Below, one piece after another: positions 27,517 to 36,358 of a stretch of DNA of 64,000 nt (positions are counted from its first letter, which is position 1; every line of letters begins with the position of its first letter). The translations under genes and the position numbers were made by a program. Origin of the DNA: JAFEDN01 sp963844565. Lineage in GTDB: Bacteria; Pseudomonadota; Gammaproteobacteria; Coxiellales; Coxiellaceae. The stretch covers positions 1,426,001-1,490,000 of the forward strand of contig CAWJON010000002.1 in the NCBI GenBank assembly GCA_963844565.1, in the 5' to 3' direction. The notes under the pieces were generated by a model. That model searched no databases. It saw only the letters and a list, made by a program, of their open reading frames with translations, and was not told the DNA's origin.

Positions 27517-28829
27517 CTGAATATTTTGCCGATATCAACCCCATCCAATACGAAGGTCCCAAGACCCATAATGATTTAGCTTACCGTTATTACGATCCCA
27601 AACGGATTGTTTTGGGAAAAACCATGGAAGATCATTTGCGTTTGGCAGTGTGTTGCTGGCATACCTTTTGTTGGCATGGCAATGATGGCTTTGGTGAACC
27701 CACTTTTTCCAGACCCTGGCTAACCAGCACCAACCCCAAAGAAAGAATGCAACAAAAAATTGATGCCGTATTTGAATTTATTAGCAAGTTAAATATCCCG
27801 TTTTTTACTTTTCACGATCGCGATATCTCCCCCGAAGGCGAAAACTTAAAGCAAAGCAATAATAATCTAAAATATGCCGCTGATTATATTCATAAAAAGA
27901 TGCAGGGAACTGGCATTAAATTATTATGGGGCACAGCTAATTTATTTTCTCATCCCCGCTATATGTCTGGCGCTGCTACCAATCCTAATCCAGAAATTTT
28001 TGCTTATGCGTTAGCACAAGTTAAAGCCGCCATCGATGTTACGCAAGAACTTAACGGCGCAAATTATGTGTTGTGGGGAGGCCGTGAAGGTTACGAAACA
28101 CTGTTAAACACTGATCTACGCCAAGAGTCCGAGCAATTAGCTAAATTTTTACATTTGCTGGTGGAATACAAACACAAAATCGGATTCAAAGGATTGCTTT
28201 TAATTGAGCCCAAACCGTGTGAACCAACCAAACACCAATACGATTTCGACACGGGACATGTATTAGCATTTTTACAAAAATATAACTTAGAAAAAGAATT
28301 TAAGGTCAATATCGAAGCCAATCATGCAACGCTGGCAGGACATAGTTTTGCCGAAGAAGTTGACTATGCTTGCGCACATGGAATTTTTGGAAGTATTGAC
28401 GCCAACAGAGGCGACCCTCAATTAGGATGGGACACTGATCAATTTCCAGGAGAACTCGATGTTATCGCTCACACCCTTTATATCATTCTCTCTCATGGCG
28501 GCTTTACCAGCGGCGGCTTCAATTTTGATGCCAAGGTAAGAAGACAAAGTTTAGATCTGAAAGATTTATTTTATGGTCATATTGGTGGCGCCGACATTCT
28601 TGCTCACGGACTGTTAATTGCTGCACGCATGCTGGAAGAGGGAAAAATTAAAGAGTTTATCACGCGTCGCTACCAAGCTTGGCAGCAAGGCTTTGGGGCT
28701 GATATACTGAAAAACAAGTATAATCTAAACCAAATCAGTAACTATGTGTTGGATAAAAATTTGGATCCAAAACCTGTTTCTGGGCGACAAGAATATTTAG
28801 AAAATATTTTTAATAGCTATATTGAATAA
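27513..28829 (+). CDS. xylA: Xylose isomerase
   Basis: A 438-aa TIM-barrel metalloenzyme that converts D-xylose to D-xylulose. Catalytic His and metal ligands can be seen in FTFHDRDISPEG, LWGGREGYETLL, IEPKPCEPTKHQYD, NIEANHATLAGH and SIDANRGDPQLGWDTDQFP. GGFNFDAKVRR is the C-terminal barrel motif. The size matches the class II enzymes of about 440 aa, as in E. coli. It is coupled to xylB and followed 2 bases later by pfkA, so the operon joins pentose entry to glycolysis. Confidence 0.97.
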   Translation: MTEYFADINPIQYEGPKTHNDLAYRYYDPKRIVLGKTMEDHLRLAVCCWHTFCWHGNDGFGEPTFSRPWLTSTNPKERMQQKIDAVFEFISKLNIPFFTFHDRDISPEGENLKQSNNNLKYAADYIHKKMQGTGIKLLWGTANLFSHPRYMSGAATNPNPEIFAYALAQVKAAIDVTQELNGANYVLWGGREGYETLLNTDLRQESEQLAKFLHLLVEYKHKIGFKGLLLIEPKPCEPTKHQYDFDTGHVLAFLQKYNLEKEFKVNIEANHATLAGHSFAEEVDYACAHGIFGSIDANRGDPQLGWDTDQFPGELDVIAHTLYIILSHGGFTSGGFNFDAKVRRQSLDLKDLFYGHIGGADILAHGLLIAARMLEEGKIKEFITRRYQAWQQGFGADILKNKYNLNQISNYVLDKNLDPKPVSGRQEYLENIFNSYIE

Positions 28830-28831
28830 TC

Positions 28832-29818
28832 ATGAAAAAAAAGGTTCTAGTGTTGTGTTCTGGCGGCGATGCCCCTGGCATGAATGCTACTATTCGTGCC
28901 GTAACGCGCTGCGCTATTGCCAAGAATATGGAAGTATTCGGCACAGAAGGTGGTTATAGCGGATTAGTTAATGGTTCAATAATCCCCTTAACTCATAAAT
29001 CCGTTGCCAATTGTTTGCAACGCGGTGGGACTTTTTTAAAAACAGCGCGCTGTCCTCAGTTTCGGCTAAAAGCAGCTCGAGATCAATGTTGGAACTTTTT
29101 AGAAAAAAATGGCATCAATTGTCTGGTAGTTTTAGGGGGAGATGGCAGCTTTCAGGGGGCTTCTTTACTGAGCAGTGAAAATTTGAATCGTTTACAAGTC
29201 ATTGGCATTCCTTGCACAATCGACAACGACATTCCCGGCACAGACTATTGCATTGGCTTTGATACTGCCCGTAATACAGCTTTACAAGCTATCGACAAAA
29301 TCCGTGATACGGCTTTTAGCACCGACCGAAATTTTTTAATCGAGGTCATGGGTAGAGCTTCAGGCTTTTTAGCGGTGGATGTTGGAATTGCAGGCGGAGC
29401 AGAAATGATGCTCATTCCTGAATTCCCGGTCAGTTTAGATATTATCATTGATAAAATACAGCGTAGTCAGCGTCATAAAATGGCTTCGATCATTGTCGTT
29501 GCTGAGGCAGGACAAGCTGGTCATAGTTTCAAAATAGCCGAAGAAATTAAAGCTAAAACTGGGATCTTATACACCGTTTGTATTTTGGGTCATACTCAGC
29601 GTGGCGGATCCCCTACCCTAATTGATCGTAAAACAGCGGCATTAATGGGAGCCAAAGCCATTAGCTCTCTAGAAGAAGGGCTGACACAAAAGATGATCGC
29701 AGTTTCTGGTAATGAAATTATTACTACTGATTTCCCCACCCCAGGTCAGTGCACCCAATATTTTGCCGATCAAAAATTAATTGAATTAAATAATATCCTT
29801 TGTAACGTTGTTGACTAA
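28832..29818 (+). CDS. pfkA: ATP-dependent 6-phosphofructokinase
   Basis: A 328-aa enzyme that phosphorylates fructose-6-phosphate, committing it to glycolysis. The ATP site is CSGGDAPGMNATIRAV and LGGDGSFQGA; Gly in GGDGS indicates ATP rather than pyrophosphate as donor. The catalytic Asp lies in TIDNDIPGTDY and the substrate region in EVMGRASGFLA. It starts 2 bases after xylA. Sharing an operon with xylose genes gives a coherent pentose-to-glycolysis unit. It would also take fructose-6-phosphate from the GlcNAc genes at 52-56 kb. Confidence 0.95.
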   Translation: MKKKVLVLCSGGDAPGMNATIRAVTRCAIAKNMEVFGTEGGYSGLVNGSIIPLTHKSVANCLQRGGTFLKTARCPQFRLKAARDQCWNFLEKNGINCLVVLGGDGSFQGASLLSSENLNRLQVIGIPCTIDNDIPGTDYCIGFDTARNTALQAIDKIRDTAFSTDRNFLIEVMGRASGFLAVDVGIAGGAEMMLIPEFPVSLDIIIDKIQRSQRHKMASIIVVAEAGQAGHSFKIAEEIKAKTGILYTVCILGHTQRGGSPTLIDRKTAALMGAKAISSLEEGLTQKMIAVSGNEIITTDFPTPGQCTQYFADQKLIELNNILCNVVD

Positions 29819-29854
29819 TTTTCCTAGCGTCCGTCATCCCGCAAGTTGATACCT

Positions 29855-30709
29855 TTAAGTTAGATATCCCGCGAGCTTATCCAGCCGTGAGTAAAAAAAA
29901 TCTCTCGACCACAATTCGAGCGAAGCTAATTCTTGAGGTTTTAAAAATTTGACTACGTCTTGCCGGGCAGCTTCCCAATCTATTTGAGCAATTTTTAGTT
30001 TTAACTCCTGCAAAAACCATTGCGGAGTAACCGCTATTTTCTGAGTCTTCCATGAGCCAGCTTGAGCAATGGCGTTGCTGAGTAATTTAAAATTAATCGG
30101 TGTTTTCCTGGAAACATACCATATAAAATCATACCAATCTCTGCCTTTGATGTATTCACGGCATAGCAATGCATGACATTTTCCCGCAAATAAACTCGAT
30201 AAATCCTGGGTCTTAATACTGTAGGGAAATGGAAAATCTAAATATTTTAATTCATAAGTTGAGCCTTCGGGCGGATGGGTATCGATTTCTAATTTAATTT
30301 TTAGCTTGGGCTTATTAGAACGGATATCTTTTAACAACAATATTCCCCCAGCCGAATCAGCTTTTAGAAAAGCAATTTTGACTGAATTTTCCAGCCTCTT
30401 TCGATCTTTCACCTCTAATGTAAAACCATAGGCTTTAAACTCTTCGCGCATATTCTGGATATATTGATCCCAACTAAAATTTTTATCAGATTTTTCTAAT
30501 ACAAAATCGAGGTCTTCAGAAAAACGCTCCAAGCCATATAAAATTCTGAGGCAGGTACCACCTTGAAAAGCGGCTGAGCGAAAAAAACCAGTGCGAGAAA
30601 GCGCCATTAAAGCAATTTCCTGAGCAATTTCTTTCAATGCATTTTCCTGTTCCAGGATAGTTTGACATCGGTAGGATAATAATTTTTCTTGGATAATAGC
30701 TACGCTCAT
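29855..30709 (-). CDS. AbiEii-type nucleotidyltransferase toxin
   Basis: A 284-aa protein of the AbiEii/AbiGii family (DUF1814). The nucleotidyltransferase motif is QGGTCLRILYGLERFSEDLDF (about residues 49-69; shortened core GGT and SEDLD), and the family Lys appears in FAGKCHALLCRE. AbiE is a type IV toxin-antitoxin and phage abortive-infection system in which the toxin modifies nucleotides or tRNA ends. Its start overlaps the antitoxin stop (TAATG). It is convergent with pfkA, 36 bases away. Confidence 0.9.
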   Translation of the reverse strand: MSVAIIQEKLLSYRCQTILEQENALKEIAQEIALMALSRTGFFRSAAFQGGTCLRILYGLERFSEDLDFVLEKSDKNFSWDQYIQNMREEFKAYGFTLEVKDRKRLENSVKIAFLKADSAGGILLLKDIRSNKPKLKIKLEIDTHPPEGSTYELKYLDFPFPYSIKTQDLSSLFAGKCHALLCREYIKGRDWYDFIWYVSRKTPINFKLLSNAIAQAGSWKTQKIAVTPQWFLQELKLKIAQIDWEAARQDVVKFLKPQELASLELWSRDFFYSRLDKLAGYLT

Positions 30710-31341
30710 TATAGTAAATCTCTGGCGATATTTTTTAAGAAGCGGCTGATGCGGCTATGGTGATAATAGTTTTCGAGCATTTCAATCTCTTTTTCCTGCA
30801 GAGATGGCAAATCATCGCGATTAATCCGCAAACTCTTCATCAGGGGTAGAAGGTTGTCCCAATTTTTTTTGTAGCAATAGATATAATCACAGATGGCTTT
30901 CCAGGGTTGAGCCATCATGAATCGATAATTATTTTCAGTAATCAATTCTACTCCAGAATAGAAATTTTCAGCGGGTAAATGTAAATAACTAAATACTCCA
31001 ATTGGGGTGTGGAATTCTTTGGAACGCTTGGCGCAAGCGCTGGTGATGATATAAACCGCTTCAGGAGTAAGTTGATGGTAGGCTAAGGCGGATTCAAGAC
31101 TGATATATGAGGGGGAATAAATATATTGCGCCAGTTCAAAGGGATGCGGTTTTACGGCGCCATGCATTTCTGTTAAATAATATAAGCCCCGCCGGATATG
31201 TAGCATTTTGCCTTGTTGGATAAGCCGTTTAACCCTGCCATAGCGGCTATCGGGCGACCCATCCAGTAACATATCCAAGTCGATATCAGTAAGGTAAGGT
31301 CGCTCAAGATTGTGTAAATTTTTATCATTCAATCTATTCAT
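30709..31341 (-). CDS. AbiEi-type antitoxin/repressor
   Basis: A 210-aa protein with an N-terminal winged-helix part (YGRVKRLIQQGKMLHIRRGLYY; core RRGLYYL, about residues 35-57) followed by the AbiEi C-terminal domain (SPSYISLESALAYHQL). AbiEi represses its own operon by binding inverted repeats at the promoter. That fits the two palindromes at 31355-31371 and 31426-31442 just upstream. It is translationally coupled to the AbiEii toxin. Confidence 0.88.
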   Translation of the reverse strand: MNRLNDKNLHNLERPYLTDIDLDMLLDGSPDSRYGRVKRLIQQGKMLHIRRGLYYLTEMHGAVKPHPFELAQYIYSPSYISLESALAYHQLTPEAVYIITSACAKRSKEFHTPIGVFSYLHLPAENFYSGVELITENNYRFMMAQPWKAICDYIYCYKKNWDNLLPLMKSLRINRDDLPSLQEKEIEMLENYYHHSRISRFLKNIARDLL

Positions 31342-31354
31342 AATCTGCCCAATA

Positions 31355-31371
31355 CTGTCAAAAAATGACAG
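31355..31371. promoter_or_regulatory. AbiE operator, proximal palindrome
   Basis: CTGTCAAAAAATGACAG, 6-base arms CTGTCA/TGACAG around five A. It lies 14 bases upstream of the AbiEi start codon, just downstream of the expected transcription start. The same arms recur at 31426-31442. Confidence 0.75.
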
Positions 31372-31382
31372 CTTCAGGCAGT

Positions 31383-31410
31383 ATTATAGCAAATTTTAAC
31401 AAAAATTCAA
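31383..31410 (-). promoter_or_regulatory. AbiE operon promoter between the two operators
   Basis: Minus-strand -10 TATAAT (31383-31388), 16-base spacer, -35 TTGAAT (31405-31410). The two palindromes flank it on either side, a layout suited to autorepression by AbiEi. Confidence 0.65.
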
Positions 31411-31425
31411 ATATTTGGTGAGAAA

Positions 31426-31442
31426 CTGTCATTTTTTGACAG
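31426..31442. promoter_or_regulatory. AbiE operator, distal palindrome
   Basis: CTGTCATTTTTTGACAG, the same arms as the proximal site with a T spacer. It is 15 bases upstream of the -35 hexamer. The centre-to-centre distance between the two sites is 71 bases. Confidence 0.75.
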
Positions 31443-31464
31443 TTTTAGACAAATTTTTTTCTGA

Positions 31465-31659
31465 CATGTTTATGTTCGTTATAATGAATACAAGGCAGTG
31501 ATCTCTATTCATGATTTAGCTTTATTAAGCGGGAAACTTCCACCCAAAGTATTGGGCTTAGTCATGGAGTGGGCAAGTCAACATCAACAAGAATTATTAT
31601 CAGATTGGAAACTGGCTGAACAATTGCAACCATTAAAATCTATACAACCATTGGAGTAA
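31465..31659 (+). pseudogene. Truncated DUF4160-type gene (C-terminal part only)
   Basis: An in-frame stretch from just after a TGA (31462-31464) to TAA at 31657-31659 reads HVYVRYNEYKAVISIHDLAL, then GKLPPKVLGLVMEWASQH and ends LKSIQPLE. This matches the C-terminal part of the small DUF4160 family, whose N-terminal start (about 25 residues) is missing. The missing part would fall across the AbiE operator region. A GTG at 31498 could start a 53-aa product but would lack the N-terminal fold. It ends 5 bases before the DUF2442 gene, the usual partner. Confidence 0.6.
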
Positions 31660-31664
31660 GTAGC

Positions 31665-31919
31665 ATGGCACACTATGGTATTGACATTATTGAAGTTAAA
31701 GTCATTAAAGACTATAACCTTGCTTTAAAATTTGAAGATGGTAAAACAGGACAAATAGACATTGTGCAGTTAATTCCCTTTCAAGGAATTGTTGAACCTT
31801 TGAAGGATAAACAGTATTTTAACTCTGTTTATGTCAATCCAGAAATCGGCACTATCTGCTGGAAGAATGGAGCCGATCTTTCTCCTACTTTTTTATATGA
31901 AAAAATATTCCATCATTAA
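31665..31919 (+). CDS. DUF2442 domain protein
   Basis: An 84-aa protein with the DUF2442 pattern: IDIIEVKVIKDYNLALKFED, then a middle FQGIVEPLKDKQYFNSVYVN and ending GTICWKNGADLSPTFLYE. These small proteins are commonly encoded beside DUF4160 proteins, and the pair resembles a toxin-antitoxin module, although its activity is not established. Here the DUF4160 partner is truncated, so this gene is probably an orphan. The sequence itself appears intact. Confidence 0.8.
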   Translation: MAHYGIDIIEVKVIKDYNLALKFEDGKTGQIDIVQLIPFQGIVEPLKDKQYFNSVYVNPEIGTICWKNGADLSPTFLYEKIFHH

Positions 31920-32498
31920 GCTAATTATTTCTCTCGCCCTTTTATTTTTTTTGGCATCATTTACTACTGCAGAACTATTCAATAAGTGAATAAATTATCT
32001 GATGATTATTCCATATCTCTCACGGCAAGCGGATGGTGTTTGTCGTTAGTGCAATCGTTCTGCTAAGAGAGGATTTTGAAAAAATTTCTCCACTAGAAAT
32101 ATACAATTGTTGATTTATAGTGAAATATACATTTGAGTGTAATCATTTCTGGGGTAAATCCGGGACTGTCGAGGACCTAGAGTTGAATGTGCCTGAGGCA
32201 CAATTGCATATCCACGTGATACCGGTTACACCCACCAATCTTCATATTTTGCAGAGACACGATGGAAGATATTTATTCTATCCCAAATTATTTACAAAAT
32301 TATGTTGATTATAAATTGGTAGCTCAAGATTGGTTTCTCTCGGATTATGTGAGTTTAGAAATCGATTATAAAGTTACTGTTTTTGATCAATATTGATCCT
32401 TACATAAAAGTGCCTCTTTCACCATTTAGGTGATGGAAGTATTTTTATATTTTTGAAATTAAAAAAAGTGTCCAAAATAGAAATATAATTCTTAAAGC
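31920..32498. other. Gene-poor stretch with fragments
   Basis: About 580 bases with no complete gene. It contains the possible ArdA-like fragment at 32262-32396 and an unconvincing 62-codon open frame at 32120-32308 in another phase. The region sits in the accessory patch after the AbiE system and looks like decayed DNA. Confidence 0.5.
32262..32396 (+). pseudogene. Short fragment resembling the C-terminus of an antirestriction (ArdA-like) protein
   Basis: A 44-codon frame, MEDIYSIPNYLQNYVDYKLV then AQDWFLSDYVSLEIDYKVTV. The sequence 'IP..LQ.Y.DY..(V/A)(A)(R/Q)D' resembles the last part of ArdA-type DNA-mimic antirestriction proteins, and the many acidic residues fit. The rest of such a gene is not visible upstream in any frame. 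The link is by eye only. Confidence 0.28.
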
Positions 32499-32864
32499 TC
32501 AAGGTCTGCTTCCTACTAAAAGTCCAATGCTGCCGACGGGTAATCCAGTATCAGTGCCACCCACAGTGGGAATATTATATGTGTTCAAAGTTTTAAGCAG
32601 TAAATCAGCAGAAGAATGTGCATATTCATTAGATTTAATATAAACGGTGAGTCCTTCCGCTGGTTGAGAGGTCTGAATTGGGCCAGTAACATTCCATCCA
32701 GCGGCATTTAAAATGGATACTAATTTAGCTGCATATTGATAAGATTCAGTATCTCCTAAAACTGCCTCGATAATGATTGATTGATGACCAGCGCTTTTTA
32801 GTTCTTCGATTATTTTTTGTGAAGGCTTCTCTTCATTTTTCCAATGAGTATTATTTTGAATCAC
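32499..32864 (-). CDS. Hypothetical protein, possibly lacking its N-terminus
   Basis: A 121-aa frame starting at GTG 32864 without a good ribosome site. The frame is open upstream to an in-frame TAA near 32920, with no ATG, suggesting the tail of a formerly longer protein. The visible domain is alpha/beta, with QSIIIEAVLGDTESYQYAAK, then AAGWNVTGPIQTSQPAEGLT and a Gly-rich end PVGSIGLLVGSRP. I do not recognise a named family; similar C-terminal domains occur after membrane helices in other bacteria (recollection only). Confidence 0.42.
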   Translation of the reverse strand: MIQNNTHWKNEEKPSQKIIEELKSAGHQSIIIEAVLGDTESYQYAAKLVSILNAAGWNVTGPIQTSQPAEGLTVYIKSNEYAHSSADLLLKTLNTYNIPTVGGTDTGLPVGSIGLLVGSRP

Positions 32865-32960
32865 ATTATTTATTGTTTCATACGAAGCGAAACACCAAAA
32901 TGCTCTGAAAACTTATGGCATGTTATGTGCAACTTGATGCGCGGCTGCTTTATTTTAGTT

Positions 32961-35591
32961 CTAACTAAGTAAACTCTTACTTACCAACTCATAAACATCT
33001 TTAGATAACTTTCCGGCATCTTTGATACGATTGAGTTCAGCCTGCATTAATTCTTGTCTTTTCTGGTCCAGCCGTTGCCATCGAGTTAACGGCTCAACTA
33101 ATCGCGCGGCAACTTGTGGATTATTAGGGTCAATTTTTAATACCAGATCTGCTATTAATCGATAACCTGAGCCATCTATGGCGTGAAAATATCGCAAATT
33201 GCTAGCAAACCCACCTACTAAATTATAAACATTGTTGGGGTTTAACAAAGAAAAAGCAGGATGTTCGAGCAATTCTCGCACCATTTGCAATGTATTCGGC
33301 AATTGAGAACTGGCTTGCAAACTCAACCATTTATTGATAACTAAAGGTTGATTTTGCCATCGATGATAAAAAAGCTCTAACGCGTTTTTCCGTTGTTCGC
33401 CGGGATAATCATTCAAAGCCCACAGCGCACCCATCGTATCTGTCATGTTATCTGTAGCTTGAAACTGTTCGAATGCTAAATCAGCGTAGTCGTTTTTCCC
33501 TTCCGTGACTAAGTAATTTAAACATATGTTTTTGACGCTACGTTTACCCATTTCTTCTGGGTTATAAACATACTCTTTATGACCTTGGAGATGATGATAA
33601 GTTTTTAAAAAAACTTTTTCTAATTCAACAGCCAGCTGTCGCCTCGCCCATGTTCTTACCTTACAAATCGCATCGATATCAACTGGATCCATTTGCTGAA
33701 TCAAATAGGACTCAGGAGGTAAAATGATTAATCGTGCTAATAAATGCAAATCCAACGTCTTATCTGATAACAATGAATGAATAGTGTCTACCCATAGACT
33801 TGGAAGTTGAGGAGTGGAGTCAATTGATGATAGGGTATTTAACAAGATTTGAGTACTTAATCGCTGCCCCGCTTCCCATCGAGCCACCACATCACTATCA
33901 AATTTAACCAAATGAGCCAATTCCTCAAGTGTATAGCGATAATTTAATTTAACCGGTGCAGAAAAATTTCTCAATAAAGAAGGAATAGGTTTTTGCGCGA
34001 CATTAATAAAAGTAAATGTTTCTTCCGGTTTTGACACCTCAAGCACCACTGTTCCTTGTTTTTTTTCTGTCTCTCCTTGCAGTTGCAGCGGCATATCTCC
34101 ATCCACTGGACTCACAAGACCCATAGCAAAGGGTAAATCAAACGGTTCTTTTTGGAGTTGACCGGGAGTCGGGAGACAATTTTGTTTAATGGTTAAAGTG
34201 AAATTCTTTTGTTCCGGATTATAGTTACTTTCAACATCTAAAATCGGCGTGCCACTTTGCCGATACCACCGTAAAAATTGCTGAAAATCTTTATTTGATA
34301 CTTCAGCCATGGCTTGAATAAAATCTTCAGTTGTCACCGCTTGGCCATCGTGCCGAGTAAAATATAAATCCATCCCTTTACGAAAAAGTTCTGGCCCTAA
34401 AAAGGTTCGCGCCATGCGGATTACTTCCGCCCCTTTGTAATAAACAGTGGCGGTATAGAAGTTGTTAACTTCGATATAAGATTCTGGACGAACAGGGTGA
34501 GCATTGGGGCCATCATCCTCAGGAAATTGGCGGATACGCAGTCCATTGACTTCATCGATCCGCGCAACGGCAGGTGAAGTCATATCGGCATCAAACAGCT
34601 GCTGACGCAATACAGTCAATCCTTCTTTCAAAGTAATTTGAAACCAATCTCGGCAGGTAATTCGATTTCCAGACCAATTGTGAAAATATTCATGTCCAAT
34701 CACACTTTCAATCGCAGCATAATCTCCATCTGTCGCTGTATCAGGACGAGCCAGTATATATTTGGTATTAAAAATATTAAGCCCTTTGTTTTCCATTGCC
34801 CCCATATTGAAATCGCTAACGGCCACAATCATGTAAATATTTAGATCATATTCGCGGCCAAACGTAATTTCATCCCAACACATCGCGTGTTTCAAAGCGG
34901 TAAGCGCAAACTCACTTTGATCTCCAAACCCTTTTTCCACATAGACTTTCAACTCAACCGGATTACCGGATTGGGTGGTAAATTTGTCTTCTAATAAATC
35001 AAAATCTCCTGCCACCAAAGCAAACAAATAGGCGGGTTTTAATGAGGGATCCTCCCAATGCACCCAATGGCGATTATTGGCTAAATCTTTTTTCTCAATT
35101 AAATTTCCGTTAGATAATAAGATAGGATAACGTTCCTTATCAGCAATAATAGTTGTTGTAAACCGTGACATCACGTCTGGACGATCTAAATAGTAAGTAA
35201 TTCGTCTAAAACCATGCGCTTCGCACTGGGTACAGAAATTATTTCGTGACTTGTATAAACCACTTAAGCGTTTATTCTCTTGCGGTTGAATGATAACTTC
35301 AGTTTCCAAAATAAATACATTGGGTACTGCAAAAATTTTTAACGATTGTTCATCAGTCTGAAACTCATGCGCTTCTAGCGCTCTTCCATCCACACTTATT
35401 TTTTTTAAAGTCAGCTCTTCTCCAACCAACACCAGAGCGGATTTCGAGTTTTTACTGAGCGGATTCCGCTGCATTTTCAAAATCGCTTTCACCACCGTAT
35501 CTTTTTCAAGTAAATCAAAATTAATATGAATGGAGTCGATTATAAAATCTGCTGGTTGGTAGTCTTTAAGATAATTCACTGTATGCATCAT
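32961..35591 (-). CDS. pepN: Aminopeptidase N (M1 metallopeptidase)
   Basis: An 876-aa cytoplasmic zinc aminopeptidase that removes N-terminal residues from peptides. The M1 signatures are both present: the substrate-binding GAMEN in FNMGAMENKGLNIFN and the zinc motif HEYFHNWSGNR (HExxH, with the third ligand Glu in LKEGLTVLRQQLF). N-terminal beta domain, catalytic domain (about 185-440), Ig-like and C-terminal helical domains follow the gammaproteobacterial PepN layout, and the length matches (870-880). ATG at 35591 or 35588. Its 5' end abuts a palindromic repeat (35597-35738). Confidence 0.96.
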   Translation of the reverse strand: MMHTVNYLKDYQPADFIIDSIHINFDLLEKDTVVKAILKMQRNPLSKNSKSALVLVGEELTLKKISVDGRALEAHEFQTDEQSLKIFAVPNVFILETEVIIQPQENKRLSGLYKSRNNFCTQCEAHGFRRITYYLDRPDVMSRFTTTIIADKERYPILLSNGNLIEKKDLANNRHWVHWEDPSLKPAYLFALVAGDFDLLEDKFTTQSGNPVELKVYVEKGFGDQSEFALTALKHAMCWDEITFGREYDLNIYMIVAVSDFNMGAMENKGLNIFNTKYILARPDTATDGDYAAIESVIGHEYFHNWSGNRITCRDWFQITLKEGLTVLRQQLFDADMTSPAVARIDEVNGLRIRQFPEDDGPNAHPVRPESYIEVNNFYTATVYYKGAEVIRMARTFLGPELFRKGMDLYFTRHDGQAVTTEDFIQAMAEVSNKDFQQFLRWYRQSGTPILDVESNYNPEQKNFTLTIKQNCLPTPGQLQKEPFDLPFAMGLVSPVDGDMPLQLQGETEKKQGTVVLEVSKPEETFTFINVAQKPIPSLLRNFSAPVKLNYRYTLEELAHLVKFDSDVVARWEAGQRLSTQILLNTLSSIDSTPQLPSLWVDTIHSLLSDKTLDLHLLARLIILPPESYLIQQMDPVDIDAICKVRTWARRQLAVELEKVFLKTYHHLQGHKEYVYNPEEMGKRSVKNICLNYLVTEGKNDYADLAFEQFQATDNMTDTMGALWALNDYPGEQRKNALELFYHRWQNQPLVINKWLSLQASSQLPNTLQMVRELLEHPAFSLLNPNNVYNLVGGFASNLRYFHAIDGSGYRLIADLVLKIDPNNPQVAARLVEPLTRWQRLDQKRQELMQAELNRIKDAGKLSKDVYELVSKSLLS

Positions 35592-35596
35592 TATTT

Positions 35597-35738
35597 CCGC
35601 CAGCGATTCCCGCTGAAAACAGCGTGAATCGCTTCTCTGTTTATATCCTTCGCATCAGGAAACCTGATGCTTAGGAATGAAGGGGGATAATCGCGATTCT
35701 CCCCCTTGCGATCCCCCATCGCGCAAGGAAGAGTTCCC
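35597..35738. repeat. Composite REP-like palindromic repeat, copy 3
   Basis: Between pepN and the cytochrome b561 gene. The first half (35601-35648, CAGCGATTCCCGCTGAA...) matches the sohB-end copy at 7023-7072. The second half (35672-35738, with GGGGGATAATCGCGATTCTC and CATCGCGCA) matches the tig/tRNA-Leu copy at 5074-5139. This copy therefore joins both half-elements. It stops exactly at the stop codon of the cytochrome b561 gene. Confidence 0.75.
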
Positions 35739-36317
35739 TTATTGAGGATTTCTATCTCGAAAGATAGCTGGAAGTTTTCCAGGAAGCATTCTGCGTAATA
35801 CTTGATTTTTGTCGATAACATGATTTTTTAAGGCGCCGAGTATATGGAATGAAACAATTCCAATGATAACCCAGGCAATGACCTGATGAGCGGTAAATGC
35901 CGCACTAGAAATTGTTTGATTTTTGGCGACAGGAAGGGTGACATCGATTAAATTCCAAAATTTAACCGGATGACCACCAAAAGAAGAAAGCGACCATCCA
36001 CTAAAAATCATTAAGAAGATTAAAATATAAAGAAAAAAATGAGCGCTTTTAGCTAACATCTGTTCCCAAAACGGCACAGTAATCGGCAGCGGTGGTTGGA
36101 TATTTATCCAACGCCAGAATAATCTTAAAATAACCAGGAGCAAAATTGTTAAGCCGATAGATTTATGCAGACCAATTAACATTTCACGATGAGGATTGGT
36201 ATTCTTCAAGTTTACTAAAATAAACCCGAAAATTAACATACCGATAATAAGTATCGCTATTATCCAATGAAAAGTTTTGGCTACACTGCCATAAGTTGTA
36301 GAAGTATTTTTTAACAT
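35739..36317 (-). CDS. Cytochrome b561-family protein
   Basis: A 192-aa four-helix inner-membrane diheme protein of the bacterial b561 (YodB/YceJ) family. The helices carry His ligands in VAKTFHWIIAIL (near residue 17), MLIGLHKSIGLTI (near 50), AAFTAHQVIAW and VSFHILGALKNH. Such proteins pass electrons from quinol, and some E. coli members act as superoxide:quinone oxidoreductases. The C-terminus NPQ-stop lies against a repeat. Start ATG 36317. Confidence 0.9.
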   Translation of the reverse strand: MLKNTSTTYGSVAKTFHWIIAILIIGMLIFGFILVNLKNTNPHREMLIGLHKSIGLTILLLVILRLFWRWINIQPPLPITVPFWEQMLAKSAHFFLYILIFLMIFSGWSLSSFGGHPVKFWNLIDVTLPVAKNQTISSAAFTAHQVIAWVIIGIVSFHILGALKNHVIDKNQVLRRMLPGKLPAIFRDRNPQ

Positions 36318-36358
36318 CTCTCAATCCTTTGCATCACTTTAATCTGGATTTAAAAAAA

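Noticed and set aside
32120..32308. A 62-codon frame after DUF2442
   Set aside because: No ribosome site and no recognisable protein character; the ArdA-like fragment overlaps it in another frame and looks better.
35591..35821. Minus-strand frame of 76 codons between pepN and the b561 gene
   Set aside because: It consists mostly of the composite palindromic repeat and the b561 3' end in another phase.
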